A DNA stretch of 64,000 bases from assembly GCF_009730915.1 (NCBI RefSeq), contig NC_052489.1:22623916-22687915 (forward strand), read 5' to 3'. The DNA is from Dioscorea cayenensis subsp. rotundata (taxonomy: Eukaryota > Streptophyta > Magnoliopsida > Dioscoreales > Dioscoreaceae). The notes below the pieces were generated by a model. It was given only the letters and a program-made list of their open reading frames with translations, had not been told where the DNA came from and made no database searches. Of this stretch, positions 44,725-55,999 are shown piece by piece (position 1 is the stretch's first letter; every line of letters begins with the position of its first letter). The translations under genes were made by a program, and so were the position numbers.

Positions 44725-46167
44725 ACCAGGTTGATAAACATCAACCATATCAACTTTCACATTCATTTCTTTTTCCTTCCATATATATTTCTCTCTTTCC
44801 ACCTATGAAAGTAAAGATAAAAAATAATATCAGCAACAAAGGAAAGGACTTCACTTAAGTAATTTATTATACAAGCTACATGCATCTACCGACCTGCTAC
44901 CACCTGTAGTTTTTCCAATGATATCCGGCATTGGTCCACCTCTGACTTGGATTTTTCCAGCTGTTCAGCCAGCAACAAAAAAGCTTTGGATGATTGTATA
45001 CTCTTGACATTCACCAAAGTCTTATGGGAAAACATCAACAAATGGCACAATTATAGCTTGAATACAAGTAAATTTAAGCAGGAGCAGTTTAATAATGAAG
45101 TTAAAATCGAAACACAAACAAAATAGTAAAGCAAACCTATACATTGGTTAGCTTGTTCAGTATATCTATTCTTTCCTTATGTAGACTCTTTAATTTCTAC
45201 CAACCAGCTAGAAACTAATTCTTGTTCAAGAGTAAAATTAAGTCATTAGCAGTTACTCTACTCTATGCTATCAATGACATTTGAGGCTCATCAAAGACAA
45301 CCTTCAACTCATTAAACGTAAACTCCATATCTTGCAACTCTTTTGTTTATCTCTGATCTTATCTCCACCAGCTTGTTTATATCCTAGAGCTTGAAAAAGA
45401 AAAGGTGCTCCTTGAACACCATCTCTTTGTGCCTTCAGAATTGACAATTTACTGTTGCTTTCTTCCAACTCCGCAATAGTTTTTGCAAGTTCCTCTACAC
45501 AAGATCACCAAAAGAGCAGTCCATAAAAATTTTACAATGATTGTGGTCAAAGCTAACTACTAAAGTTCATTATTTACAAACATAAAGCCATTAAAGAATC
45601 TTAAAAGCTTCTAATGCGTGGTTAAACTTTGGAAGCATAGTCTTACTAAGTCAAATGCTCACCTGACAACCATTTATGCTCAGCCTTCTTTTTCACATTA
45701 ATATCTCGATGGCTTCGGACTTTATCTGCTAACAGTTGATGTCTTAAATGAAGATCGTCACTGGCTACTTGGAAGTTCTTAACTATCATCTGTAGATCAC
45801 TAGTTGTCTTCTGCAAATGTTGACCAAGCTCTGTGAAACACCAAACAAGACAATGGAAGACTTAGAACACCGTAATTGGATTAATAATAACCAGGGCACA
45901 ACTGAAATCTGAAATATTTACCATGTTCTTGTAAAGTCAGAATGAGAGCTGTAGCAAGTTTATCATTAACTTTCCAGATGCCATTAATTGAAGGCGTAAT
46001 ATTTCTTACTACATTTTTTGCTGCTACCTGTCTTGTCTGGATATCATCTTCCATAACAATAGGAGACACATGATCTGAGCAACTTTCAGTGGCACCATTT
46101 TCCACGAGTCTGCTAAAAAAATCAGCCTCCACAGGGCAAGATGAACCATTTGAATAAGAACTTAAAT
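44725..46167 (-). pseudogene. HUB1/HUB2 (BRE1-type) E3 ligase fragment, captured exons with introns
   Basis: The parent gene encodes the RING E3 that monoubiquitinates histone H2B. Minus-strand exons: 46167-45922 (SRLVENGATES… VVRNITPSINGIWKVNDKLATA), 45830-45663 (ELGQHLQKTTSDLQMIVKNF… LLADKVRSHRDINVKKKAEHKW), 45494-about 45350 (EELAKTIAELEESNSKLSILKAQRDGVQ, KIRDKQK), near 45180-45130 (LHKERIDILNKLTN), near 45000-44895 (VNVKSIQSSKAF, AEQLEKSKSEV) and 44808-44728 (WKEKEMNVKVDMVDVYQ). The first three junctions splice in frame with GT-AG introns. Only the N-terminal coiled-coil third is present; there is no start exon and no RING finger, and at least one frameshift occurs near 45370. It lies inside the CACTA element, so it is best read as a captured genomic fragment. 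Confidence 0.82.
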
Positions 46168-46703
46168 CTAAATATGAGAACTCTTGGTGCAACACCCAAG
46201 TAATGCAGAAAGGATTAGAACATAAAGAAAATAGTAAGATAGAACTTAACTCAGAAAATGTCAAATGTCTTTTTAATAATGATATAGAAGTGGTTTTATC
46301 TTTCTTGTAGTTGATTGCTTTTCTTCGGCTCATAGTTGATTTTCACACTAATAAATATTGTTTAGCACATCACTTTGTTGCATTGTTTTTAGGACACTCC
46401 TTGATCAAGTACATATATCTTCAAGAATGAAAATCAACTTAGTTTATCAAAACAAACTGCCCATGAAGTTTCTTATTGATTAACATGCAATGTTTCATTA
46501 TTGGAATTGATTTTGCTTGAATAAAGACTTAAACTTCAATTTCAAAATTTATAGGCAAAGTTAAGTGCGCACACACACACACACACACCATTTCCCACTC
46601 TTATTGACATCAAATTCTAAAAGATGAAATAAAGCCTTGCTTAATAATAAATTGGTTTGATGAGTGTGTCAAACATCCAAATTAAAACACATGAATCGTG
46701 TAC

Positions 46704-46795
46704 CTTGATTCAAAAGCCGGCTACAAAATGGCGGAACTTGGGCAAATGGTCCCAATTTTTGTCTCTCGGCAAGTAGTCCAGCTAATATTTGACAC
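46704..46795 (-). pseudogene. KH-domain (STAR/SPIN1-like) exon fragment
   Basis: On the minus strand the exon reads [24 protein letters not shown] (in two short motifs: [11 protein letters not shown] and CSRLLNQ) and ends in a GT donor at 46701-46703. This is the conserved segment just before the KH domain in plant STAR/quaking-like RNA-binding proteins such as SPIN1. No further exons of that gene are visible nearby. Captured fragment inside the CACTA element. Confidence 0.75.
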
Positions 46796-47934
46796 CATTT
46801 AACTGAATATGTAAATCTAAACTTGTAAAAGAATCAACTTCAAAGATTATTTAATATTTTACATCAATGCACAATGCACAAACATGCAACTCTAGAAGTA
46901 CCAAACTAGAAAAATAAACTATGAATTAAAACAATATTCTATAAATGACAATGAGTAGTAAACAACTTTATTAATTCGCATAACCCGAAAATGATGTGAA
47001 GGTGCTCAAAATGTTTGGCTAATATGCCTTGAGTTAGATCTTATTAATCGATGAAATAACAGTGGTATTCATTGACATGACAAGGCGAAGCTCTCTCTAG
47101 GATGATATAAAATCAAATTAGGAATGACTTTGAGCTTCCTGCTCCAACTAAAACATTACCCCCTCGACATTCTTAGCACGTCGATTCCCTGGCCAAGAAT
47201 CAAATAAATCAGTCTTCATAAACCATAAATAGTAACTCACCCAGACCAAATGGCACAAATATGCCCAAAGTTTCAAGTAATAACGAACCATATAAGAAAC
47301 AAATATCTCGAGCAACATTGGATCTTAATGTAATATTATAAATTTGGCCACAAACGCTGCATATCCTCATAAAAATTATAAATTTGGCCACAAATGCTGC
47401 AAAAAAGCACAATTTATCATACAGATTACATAAGTTAGAGATGTCATAGTAGGTGCTCAAAACTCAAATGCAATACATATATATATATATACAATCAATT
47501 CATTATCATTGAGAGCAATGTGATGACCCAGGTACTCCCTCAAGTGCTCTCATTTCTATTCATTCATGACCTCTTTATTCTAAACTTCAATAAAAAAAAG
47601 AAAAGAAAAACAAAAAAGCATGACAACAATTGTTTCTCAGACCCTGTGCAACTGAGATGAACATGAAGGAAAATCACAGCATGTACATAAATTAACTATG
47701 GGGTTTATTCCAAAAATAAACAAATAAAATAAATAAATTATATCCAATTTTCACTATTTCTTAAATCATAATCATATATAAGTAAAAATTGGGACCACAA
47801 ACTTGACTGGGCCATGAACCATCAATCAAGAAAACCGAACCGATCAAGAAACCGAGAGAGATGAGAAGAGACACACCATGGGGAGAGTGAGGAGAGAATC
47901 TCCGGTAAGCGAGAATACACTAGTTTGCTACATC
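46796..47934. other. CACTA interior without recognised gene
   Basis: AT-rich, with a short duplicated AAATTTGGCCACAAA(C/T)GCTGCA (47340-47402) and a (TA)n run at 47477-47490. No coding sequence supported. Confidence 0.45.
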
Positions 47935-48480
47935 TTGAAAACAAGCAAGCAATCATTAAAAGTAACACTAGTTTATTCATCAAAACATATAACATAATCT
48001 GGAAGAGCAGAATACTTGATGATGGCAAGTGATTGGTTTTATAAAGAATACATAGACATTTCATAGTATGTGTAAATTTAGATATAGACAAGCATAGCAT
48101 AGATTAAAAGAAAAAAGTCTAACACTAGATTTCAGGAAGTTCTTTGACGGGGAAATTAACAATGAGATATATGGCAAAAAAGATGACACAAAATGGAACA
48201 GTATAAAAAAAAATCAAGAAAACTCAGAAGGCAAGTAAATAGTTTTATGAAGAATGAGTACCTAGGGATTTCATAGTGTATATGAGTCTAGGCATATTTG
48301 GAAACAGGTAGGTCTGGCATTAGATTTTAGTAAGCAAGCAGTCATCCGGGGAAGTAACAACCGAGTTAGCATAGCAAAAACAATCACATGAAAAGGAAAA
48401 GCTTTGAAATTAAACAAAAAACTAAGGTAAGTGAATAATGTCATGAAGAATACCTGGAGACTAGATAGTGTATACGATTG
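47935..48480 (-). repeat. Three degenerate tandem copies of about 190 bp
   Basis: Blocks AAGAATACATAGACATTTCATAG, AAGAATGAGTACCTAGGGATT and AAGAATACCTGGAGACTAGA, each followed by TAGTGTAT/GTATGTGTAAA and preceded by GGCAAGT…TTTTAT, repeat at about 48045, 48250 and 48445. Confidence 0.75.
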
Positions 48481-48489
48481 TAGGTAACT

Positions 48490-48852
48490 ATGCAAACAAA
48501 TTATTCGGAGAGCTACTACCCTGATGATGGCGTAATTGGCGGAGTGGGGGAAGGGAGGGCGGCGATGATGGATGCCGAGGCGGTAGCTGTGCTAGTGGAG
48601 ATAATGAAGAAGGGGATGGATGAGGAATGGTGCACGGTGGCAATGTATGGGATGAGTAGAGGGAGTGGACGGAGGTTTAGAGGGTTGGCGATGGAGGTGG
48701 GGGCAGAGAAGGTGGTGGAGAGGGAGGGAAGGACGGAGGCGGTGAAGGAGATGGGGAAGAGGGTGTTGAGAGTAATGAGAGGGCCGATGGAGATGGAGTT
48801 GGGGAGAAGTGTGAGTTCTGAGAATATAAAGGTTTTAAAAAAAAAAAATTAA
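48490..48852 (+). pseudogene. U-box/ARM-repeat (PUB-type) E3 C-terminal fragment
   Basis: A 120-residue frame with GEGRAAMMDAEAVAVLVEIM, EEWCTVAMYGMSRGSGRRF, RGLAMEVGAEKV and EMGKRVLRVMRG. This is the pattern of the last ARM repeats of plant U-box E3 ligases of the PUB38-40 group. G+C content here is much higher than the surrounding DNA. No U-box or start is present. It sits in plus orientation, opposite to the HUB and KH fragments, between simple repeats inside the CACTA element. Assignment rests on motif pattern only. Confidence 0.6.
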
Positions 48853-48995
48853 GAAGGGGTTGAAATGTGAGAGTGTGAATTTAAATTAAGAAGTGGTTGA
48901 AATGCGAGAGTGTGAAGGGGTTGAAATGTGAGAGTGTGAATTTAAAAAAAAAAAAAATTAAGAAGTGGTTGAAATGCGAGAGTGTGAATTGGTGT
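48838..48995 (+). repeat. Minisatellite, about 45-bp unit
   Basis: Four copies of TTAAGAAG(G/T)GGTTGAAATG followed by (C/T)GAGAGTGTGAA, some joined by runs of A. Confidence 0.9.
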
Positions 48996-49739
48996 GGGGG
49001 AATGTGTTTTTTGGTTTAGGTTAGTAGTTTAAGAACTTGTTCGGTTTTTTTCTTTTAAATGTCAAAAGATGACATTCTTTTAAAAATTGAATTAAAATAT
49101 GGGGAAATACCCAAAAATCCCTGAAAAGTTTGGGTAATACTTCATGACGACGATTTTATTCCCCAACACTTGTCTAAATGCGTCATCATTCGTAGGAAGG
49201 TACGCCGATGATCTGGGGTGACTTGGGCATTACGCCTAGGTGTATGCTACTCACAAGAGGTTGATGGAAGACATCCCTGTGACAGCCGCCCGTGTCCAAC
49301 TTCACTGTAAAGGAAAGTGCACTAGTGTAGGGTATTTGAAAGGTTGCTCTATTGGTCTGATTATTTGGTTTTATGAAGTGACGAGCAGTGTCAAGAAACA
49401 AAGATTAGGCTAGAAATCCCGTATAATGTGTTATGGGGAGTCCAGTTTCATAAAGACACCGTCTATCGAGCCGCTGCTAAATGCTGAACTCAATCAAAAA
49501 GAAAAAAGGTAAGTTAATCCTATTGATGTCTAAAATGATTGGTAAATGGATAAATGAGTTATTTCCCATGTATTACAATGCTATACTATATATAGTACTC
49601 GATTCTTGTGTATAATATTGTGTTCATGTGTAGAATATCATATTACTTGTGTATAAAATAACTTTAATGTGTATATTTTATCGTTTTCTATGTATATTAT
49701 AGAATTACTGTGTATAATATGCTAACGTTGCGATGTTTT
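48996..49739. other. Spacer and probable left part of MULE-A'
   Basis: GGGGAAATACCCAAAAATCC at 49100-49119 resembles a transposon end, but no inverted partner was found. From 49560 to 49730 the word TGTGTATAATAT and variants recur every 20-30 bases. Confidence 0.45.
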
Positions 49740-50705
49740 ATGTTTACTTAGCTGTTCTCTGAGCTTCTGCTAGCTAATGACGACGAGAATGTGTTAGTTG
49801 GTAATGTTAAGCATACCCAGAAGTAAACCCCTGTCAAATCGTCTGAACCGGGCTACTCTACAAGGAAGTCTCGACAACCAACCAGGCCCCCAACCGCTAG
49901 GAAAAAGCCAAATGTTGAGCCAACAAAGAAGCAAGGCCAGGATAAATCCCTCCCAACCACCTCTGAGGAAATTCATCGCCGATAGTCATCGGTTAGAGGC
50001 CTGAGGAGGTGAGGTGAGGTGATGATGAAATGCGGCGGTTATTGCAAAAAGTATTAACAGAGTTCTGTGACATGTGAGCTCGTATAAATAAGCGTGATCA
50101 TGAAGATGCAAAGCGAAAGTGGGCTGAGTCACGGTCACTCCTCTGAATTCGGTACCCCCTGTGATGGCAAAGATATCGGTCGCCCTCCTTCATCAGGACC
50201 GTCTCCTAGTTCTGTCACTAGGTTTAAAAGGGTAGCACGATCTTGGAGAGGCCCTTTTGAGCAGTACAATACGAAGTATACAGGCAATGCAGAAATCCCT
50301 ACACAGCATGACGAAGCTGCTTGCGAGGATGTTCATGTTCTACTAATAACTACGCAAGAACAAGAGCCAGTAGCTGCAGCCCAAGTCCTTGCAACTGATC
50401 ACTCCATTCGAAGTGATGAAATTCCAATTCCTGAGGCCGGTATGGATGACATTCCGTCTTATGTCTCGCTTCCTGAGGTGGACACGGATGAAATTCCATC
50501 TCATGGCCCGTCTCTTGAGGCCCCAGTGGCCGCTTAGATCCTGGAAACAGCAGAAGATACTCCCCACAAGACACACATCAAAGCAGTTATCTCCGAAAAG
50601 AGTTCCACCGAAATGAGCCCCTGTGAAAAAGACACAGCCAAAGCAGGTTCAGGCGAAAAGAGCCCCACCAAAAAAGCCTCCAACAAAGAGAGCTCCAAGG
50701 ATTAG
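49740..50705 (+). pseudogene. ULP-gene linker region of MULE-A' (no peptidase domain)
   Basis: Low-complexity coding-like DNA in several frames: KSRQPTRPPTARKKPNVEP (about 49860-49915), RRLLQKVLTEF and KRKWAESRSLL (50020-50135), a 147-residue frame at 50094-50537 with acidic repeats (DEIPIPEAGMDD, DEIPSHGPSLEAP), then Lys/Pro-rich repeats to 50705. Position and orientation, convergent with a MURA-type transposase, match the ULP gene of MULE-A, where the homologous part is hidden by the gap. The C48 peptidase domain is absent. Function is inferred from layout, not from similarity I could align. Confidence 0.5.
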
Positions 50706-50855
50706 GGACTCACTACAAAAGAACAAACCTGTTTAAAAACATATATTATACTTGGTAAAACAATTAACAAGATATATTACATAGTTACCCTATATTATAC
50801 TTGGTAAAACAATATAATACACAGAAAAACATATATATTACACGGAAACACATAT

Positions 50856-52761
50856 TCATATACAACATATAACTAACATGATCGAGTCCACCATTCTTGT
50901 AACTGGTAGATGGCGTGCCTCTTTAATCCAAGTATTAAAGGATTTTGTCAAGTTGGAGTACATCTTGCACCATCGTATTCCTTTAAATAAAAAGTTTGAC
51001 CAATGATCAACGTCAGACTTATTCATCAACCAAGCGTGTGCGTCGGCCGATAGACATGCAAGTTCACAAACTGCATCATTGAACTCTTTCGAGGTATATG
51101 TGTACTCAATTTTCATGATTACTGCCCAGCATTGCATTCGCAAAGGTTTACTGAGGCTAGAGTTGGTCTTCATGAAGTTCACCTCCAAATGTCATAGGAA
51201 ATAACCATGTGGTGATGAGGGGAAGACTCGTGCAATAGCATTGACCAGATCCTTGGGATCGATATGATATGAATGATATAATTTTATCATAGTTAACCTG
51301 ATTGTACAAGGCCTCCCCAAGAGTAGCAAGAAACCAAGTCCAATTTTCATCAGTTTCGTTGTCGATGATAGCAAATGCTACATAGAACAGACCATCGATG
51401 CCATCTTTCACTGTTGCCCCTAGCAAAATCCCACCATACTTGGCAAGCAAATGAGTTCCATCAATAAAAAGTAATGGCCTGCAAATATGCTTGAACCCCA
51501 ACAAAGAAGCCCCATATGAAAAAAAACACGCTTAAACCGCAAGCCATCATTGTCAATGTTGACAATGCTACCGGGATTTATCTCGAATACTTTATCTGCA
51601 TACGATAAAAGCAAATCATAGCTACTATCCTCGCTACCATGAATCACTGATCTGGCAACCTCCTTCCTTATCCAAACACGCTTGTATGATAGACGATCAC
51701 CGTGGGTACGCAATATGTCTTTATGTATATCATCAGCTCTGTACAATGATGTTTCTTTCAATTTATGTATGACATGTTCGGAAACCCACTTCTTGCTTCC
51801 TTTTGGATGTGCTAGTACCAATTCCTCCACCACAAATGTGAGTTGCTAGCATTGTCTTCAATCAGAACACGTCATGAGTTCCCTCTTTAGAAGCATGCAC
51901 TCGCCATTGGCATTCCGGAGCAGCGCTTCTTACAGTCACCTGGATTTTGTCATTTTTTATAAATGTAAAGTCAAAATTTTTCCATATAGCTATGCTTCGT
52001 AGGTAATCTTTAAAGTGATCTACATTCTCAAACCATTGGCCTACTTTTAAAGTGGAACCATCATGTGTATCGGTACACCCGGTAATTCTGAGCACCCCAA
52101 AAGAATTATGTTGGGAGAGAATACTATCGCCATTGGGGTTCATACTGTCTAATAAGGACTCTCTGCGTTGAAAAAAATTGCAAAATACACAAGAATCAAT
52201 AATAATACACACAAAACAAATATTCTACATAGGAAACAAATATTATATATAGGAAACAAATATTCTACATAGGAAACATATATCATACACGAGAAATCAG
52301 AATAAGAAACAGGAAGCTGGTAGAGTTTACGAAAACCATGAATAATACACAGTAAGTTATATTAATACACATGAAATGATTGTCATTTACAATACTAAGA
52401 TCTACAATACAGAAACACATAAAAAACAAGTAACCAGCAATAGCAGTGATTTTTGTATTATGAGCGATCAAGGAGGCCGAGTTTCCATCTGCAGATACAC
52501 TCACTTCCTCGATGATGATGCCCACGACAAATTTGTTGAAACTATGGTATATATGACATATGCATTGAAAATCTGTGTTAGACTCAGTTGGGCAAGCGTT
52601 TTGTATGTGTCAGGCGTTACGAACTTTACTCTCACTTGAGAAACATTTAGGGTACAACGCGCACATATCTCACCCATAACTAACTCCCATGAACTTAAGA
52701 CGGTGAATTGAAGCACGAGTCCTTCTCCTTTGTATCGCGCCATGGCGGAAAATGTTTCCAT
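50856..52761 (-). pseudogene. MULE-A' transposase (MURA-type), 3' end deleted
   Basis: Paralogue of MULE-A read from ATG 52761 (METFSAMARYKGEGLVLQF, then VRVKFVTPDTYKT). Exon 2 covers 52170-50880 in pieces: VGQWFENVDHFKDYLRSIAI, NDKIQVTV, QWRVHASKE, HICGGG, KKWVSEHVIHKLKE, FIDGTHLLAK (first Asp), ISYRSQG (second catalytic Asp replaced by Tyr, followed by a one-base shift) and NLTKSFNTW (Glu replaced by Lys). It ends at EARHLPVTRMVDSI where MULE-A has its intron 2 donor. The SWIM exon is missing. Stops and shifts are frequent, so it is dead. Confidence 0.88.
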
Positions 52762-52837
52762 TGTTGAATCTACATCCACGAAAGAAAGACAAAAGTGAAG
52801 AAGCTTGTTATATTCCTAACGCAAAAGCACACAAAAT

Positions 52838-52902
52838 AATACAAAGAAGAAGAAGAAGAAGAAGAAGAAGAAGAAGAAGAAGAAGATGATGATGATGATG
52901 AT
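52838..52902. repeat. (GAA)n-(GAT)n compound microsatellite
   Basis: About 16 GAA/AAG units run directly into six GAT units, in the presumed 5' region of the MULE-A' transposase gene. Confidence 0.95.
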
Positions 52903-53741
52903 GTAGGATCGAAAAATATACGTCTGGCATCATGTCTGTGAAGAAGACACCAGACGATATGTCGAAGAACAAATATCATATTTGTTTCATGGGTCCTTTC
53001 ATTCCTAATTGAGACAAGCCTCTATTATTAATTACCCCAGACAATGTCTTGGGAACCTCCGATTAAGTGCTCAAGCACAAGCAAAAGCAAAATATTTGCG
53101 AATTATAAATCTTGTTATTTTATTATATAAACATATTTATTACATCACTTATATATATATATATATATATCTTATATCATTGCCGCTGCCTGTGCTTCAT
53201 CATCGCTTTGCATGCTTCATTGAAGTCTTGAAATAAATATTTCATGATCGCCTTAATTTTTTTTATAATTTTTTTTGTTGCCGTTTTTGAAATGGATAAG
53301 TCACCACTGCCTGTGCCTTATCATCGCGTTGTATGCTTTGTTGCCGCCTCAAAACATATAAATTTTGTCGCTGCCTCAAGATAAGCATGAGTATTCTTAT
53401 TGTTTCCTTGGGATGAGTGTGAATATATATATTTCGGGATATATATATATATATATATATATCTATATTCAACCTATTCATACCCATGTGCATGGTACGT
53501 GGGCCTTTTTTTTATTATTATTTTCATTAATTTTTTTTATCATATATGCATGTGTGTTTCTTTCATGGTGGGCCCATGCCGTTTGGATATATTTTTTATT
53601 TTAAAATGGCCACAAATGCATAAATTATTTATTTTTGGATTTTCACATGCAAATCACCTGACTTTGTTTCACATGGCACATGCTTCTTTTTTCATTAATA
53701 CCCATGCATACTTCTCATTCTTCATTCCCTTTATATATCAT

Positions 53742-53749
53742 GATCTAAC
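53742..53749 (+). repeat. Target-site duplication GATCTAAC, left copy
   Basis: Eight bases repeated exactly at 54652-54659 on the other side of the MITE. Confidence 0.93.
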
Positions 53750-54651
53750 CAAGGTTGTCAGACCCGGCCCGGGCAATGACCCGGCTAAGCCCAGGGGTCA
53801 GGGGTCAATGGGTTCGACCGGGTCGAACCGGGGTCAATAATTAAATATAAAAAATATTATAATAATTAATAATGAGCAAATTTAATATTAAACCCATAAT
53901 TATATTATAAAACCTACTCAAATTTGATATTTAAATTGATAAATGACCTTATATACTGATGAGAGTTTTCTAATTATGTCATTTATTTTTTTACATTTTT
54001 TAAATATTTATAAATTTAATATATTAATATATAATTATCGAGCTTCTCTCGGTGTTATTTATTTATTTATTTGTTTATTTGTTGCTTTTGTTAAAATAAA
54101 TAAAAATAATTCACTAATTCTTATATCTCAATTGAGTTTTTTATTTTGTTTTTAAATTTTTCTTATATTTTTTTATTTAATTAGAATACTTTTAATTTTA
54201 TATTTTTTTATAATAAAAATTACACTCATTTATTATTTTTATTTTTCTTAATAAATTAAATTTTTTTAGAAAAGTATTTACATAACACATTAATAAATTT
54301 TATTTTTAAATATTAATTTTTGTTGGTATGTTTATGATATATATATATATATATATATATATTGTAATTCTATTTATTGATTATAAATTATAAATTAATG
54401 TTAATAAATATACTACGATTTTTGTGGTTTCTAATGAGAAAAATAATAATAAATTATTAAATATTGTAAAAATTAAACATTGTGACTCGATTGACCCGAC
54501 GGTCAACCGGTTCCCGATTGAACCGCCCGTCATCAGGGTTAACACCGGGTTTTTAATACCCGGGTCGATAGGGGTATACTCTGAGCCGCACATGGCGGTT
54601 CCCGGTTTTTCCGGTTGAACCGGCCGGGCCAGTCCGGGTCTGACAACCTTG
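53750..54651. mobile_element. hAT-type MITE, 902 bp
   Basis: Perfect inverted repeats CAAGGTTGTCAGACCCGG at both ends and an 8-bp duplication GATCTAAC. GC-rich subterminal ends full of CCGG/GGTCAACCGG words surround an AT-rich core with (TA)n at 54337-54361. No coding capacity. Perfect ends and duplication indicate a recent insertion into the CACTA interior. Confidence 0.93.
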
Positions 54652-54825
54652 GATCTAACAACTTAGAAGCATTTTATTTTATTTTATTTTATTTATGCAT
54701 TCTTCTCAATGCACGTATGCATGCTTCTCATTTCATTTTTATTTCATTTTTTATTTTATTTTTATTTCTTTTTTTTATGTCATGCACGTATGCATGCTTC
54801 TCATTTTATGAAGGTTATCTTTCTT

Positions 54826-54990
54826 CGGCTGTTCACATTTGGAGGAGGTCCAGACATTGTTCCTCGTGGTGCATATCCTCCAGAACCAGATGATGATGCT
54901 AGATCTTATACTTATTCTTTAGACTGGATGGGAAGTCATCATAATTCATCAAGCTTACCACCAACAAAAGGATGTCCTTGTGAATGGCAT
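54826..54990 (+). pseudogene. Unassigned coding-like fragment
   Basis: A frame with protein-like composition: GGGPDIVPRGAYPPEPDDDA, SYTYSLDWMGSHHNSSS, GCPCEWHA. I do not recognise the family. It lies between the MITE and the metacaspase fragment and may be another captured exon. Confidence 0.35.
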
Positions 54991-55433
54991 GCATGCTATT
55001 ACATACATTTCATTATTTATTAATATTTCTTCCTTTCAATGTGCATGGTGGTCCTGGCCTTTAAGTGCATGAGCATGCCATTACATGCATCTCAGTTTTT
55101 TTTTATGTTTATTCATTTCCATGTGGTGGGACCCTTTTGAATTTTTTTCTTTGCACGTGAATTCATATTGGAAAACCCGAAGCTTGTATGTGATTGTATG
55201 TATATATATATTTAATACATGATTCGTGCATGAAAGTATATATACATATATATGAATAAGTTTTGTTCAAGTTCTATTCCATGTTGTTTAAGCTCACTGA
55301 AAACACTAGCAACATCGTCAACCCTTCTTTTCATATATATGTATATATATATAGTGACTGGAAGTACAACTGTTTTCTTTCATCTCCTGCAGCATTTCAT
55401 CCCATTTCTCACCACCTACATGTGCACGCACTA

Positions 55434-55999
55434 TCAAACACTAGATTGTGGATGATGATTTTCCCACCAATATTGCCCATTCCTATCCATCCTGCGGAGG
55501 TATGGAAGATCAAGAACAGTCCCACAGTGACAAGCATCTATAATGGCATGAAGCTTTGCATCATGAGGCAGTGGTTTGACAATAGTTGCATTGATTTCAT
55601 CATCAACAATCATCCCTTGAGTTTCAAAGTCCAGTGGCACTACAACAAAATTGATGATTAGTGAAACACCAATGAATTCCCCCGTTGACAACCTTGCGCA
55701 AGCCAGAAAAGTGCCATCCTTATGTTGTGCTTAGTTGGTATTTTATTCTGATCAGTCTCCTCCTTAGTGAGCATGATGATCGACGACTCCGGGAATTGGA
55801 ACTTGTTGATAAGATACTTCATGCACTTGGAGTCATTAATGCATCCCTTGAGCTCGTGGCGAAAGAAACAATACGAAATCCCATGAATCACCGCACGCTT
55901 CCGGCCATGTGCCGACGGAGATGGCCCCCGTGGTGTTCCATATGGTGATGGCGGAGGGACAAAACCTTGGGAGGACGCCGAACCATGTAATGGCACCAC
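55434..55999 (-). pseudogene. Type I metacaspase fragment with deleted catalytic His region
   Basis: The parent is a plant type I metacaspase (Arg/Lys-specific cysteine protease regulating cell death). Minus-strand reading gives the Pro-rich linker (PPPSPYGTPRGPSPSAHGRKR), AVIHGISYCFFRHELKGCIND, IPTKHNIRMALFWLAQGCQ and SLVFH, then a stop. It resumes with PLDFETQGMIVDDEINATIV, LHAIIDACHCGTVLDLPYL and RMDRNGQYWWENHHPQSSV. About 20 codons between SLVFH and PLDFETQG, including the His of the catalytic dyad, are replaced by a short intron-like segment. The Cys in DACH remains, but the next residue is Cys where Ser is usual. The LSD1-type zinc finger and the C-terminal half (p10) are absent. Inside the CACTA element. 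Confidence 0.85.

Larger units (their letters stand above)
52762..53749. other. Upstream region of MULE-A' and AT-rich CACTA interior
   Basis: Contains the GAA/GAT microsatellite (52838-52902), (TA)n runs at 53150-53170 and 53437-53462, and no gene. Confidence 0.5.

Noticed and set aside
49186..49401. Small minus-strand frame near the left side of MULE-A'
   Set aside because: No recognisable motif and no conserved context; more likely non-coding transposon sequence.
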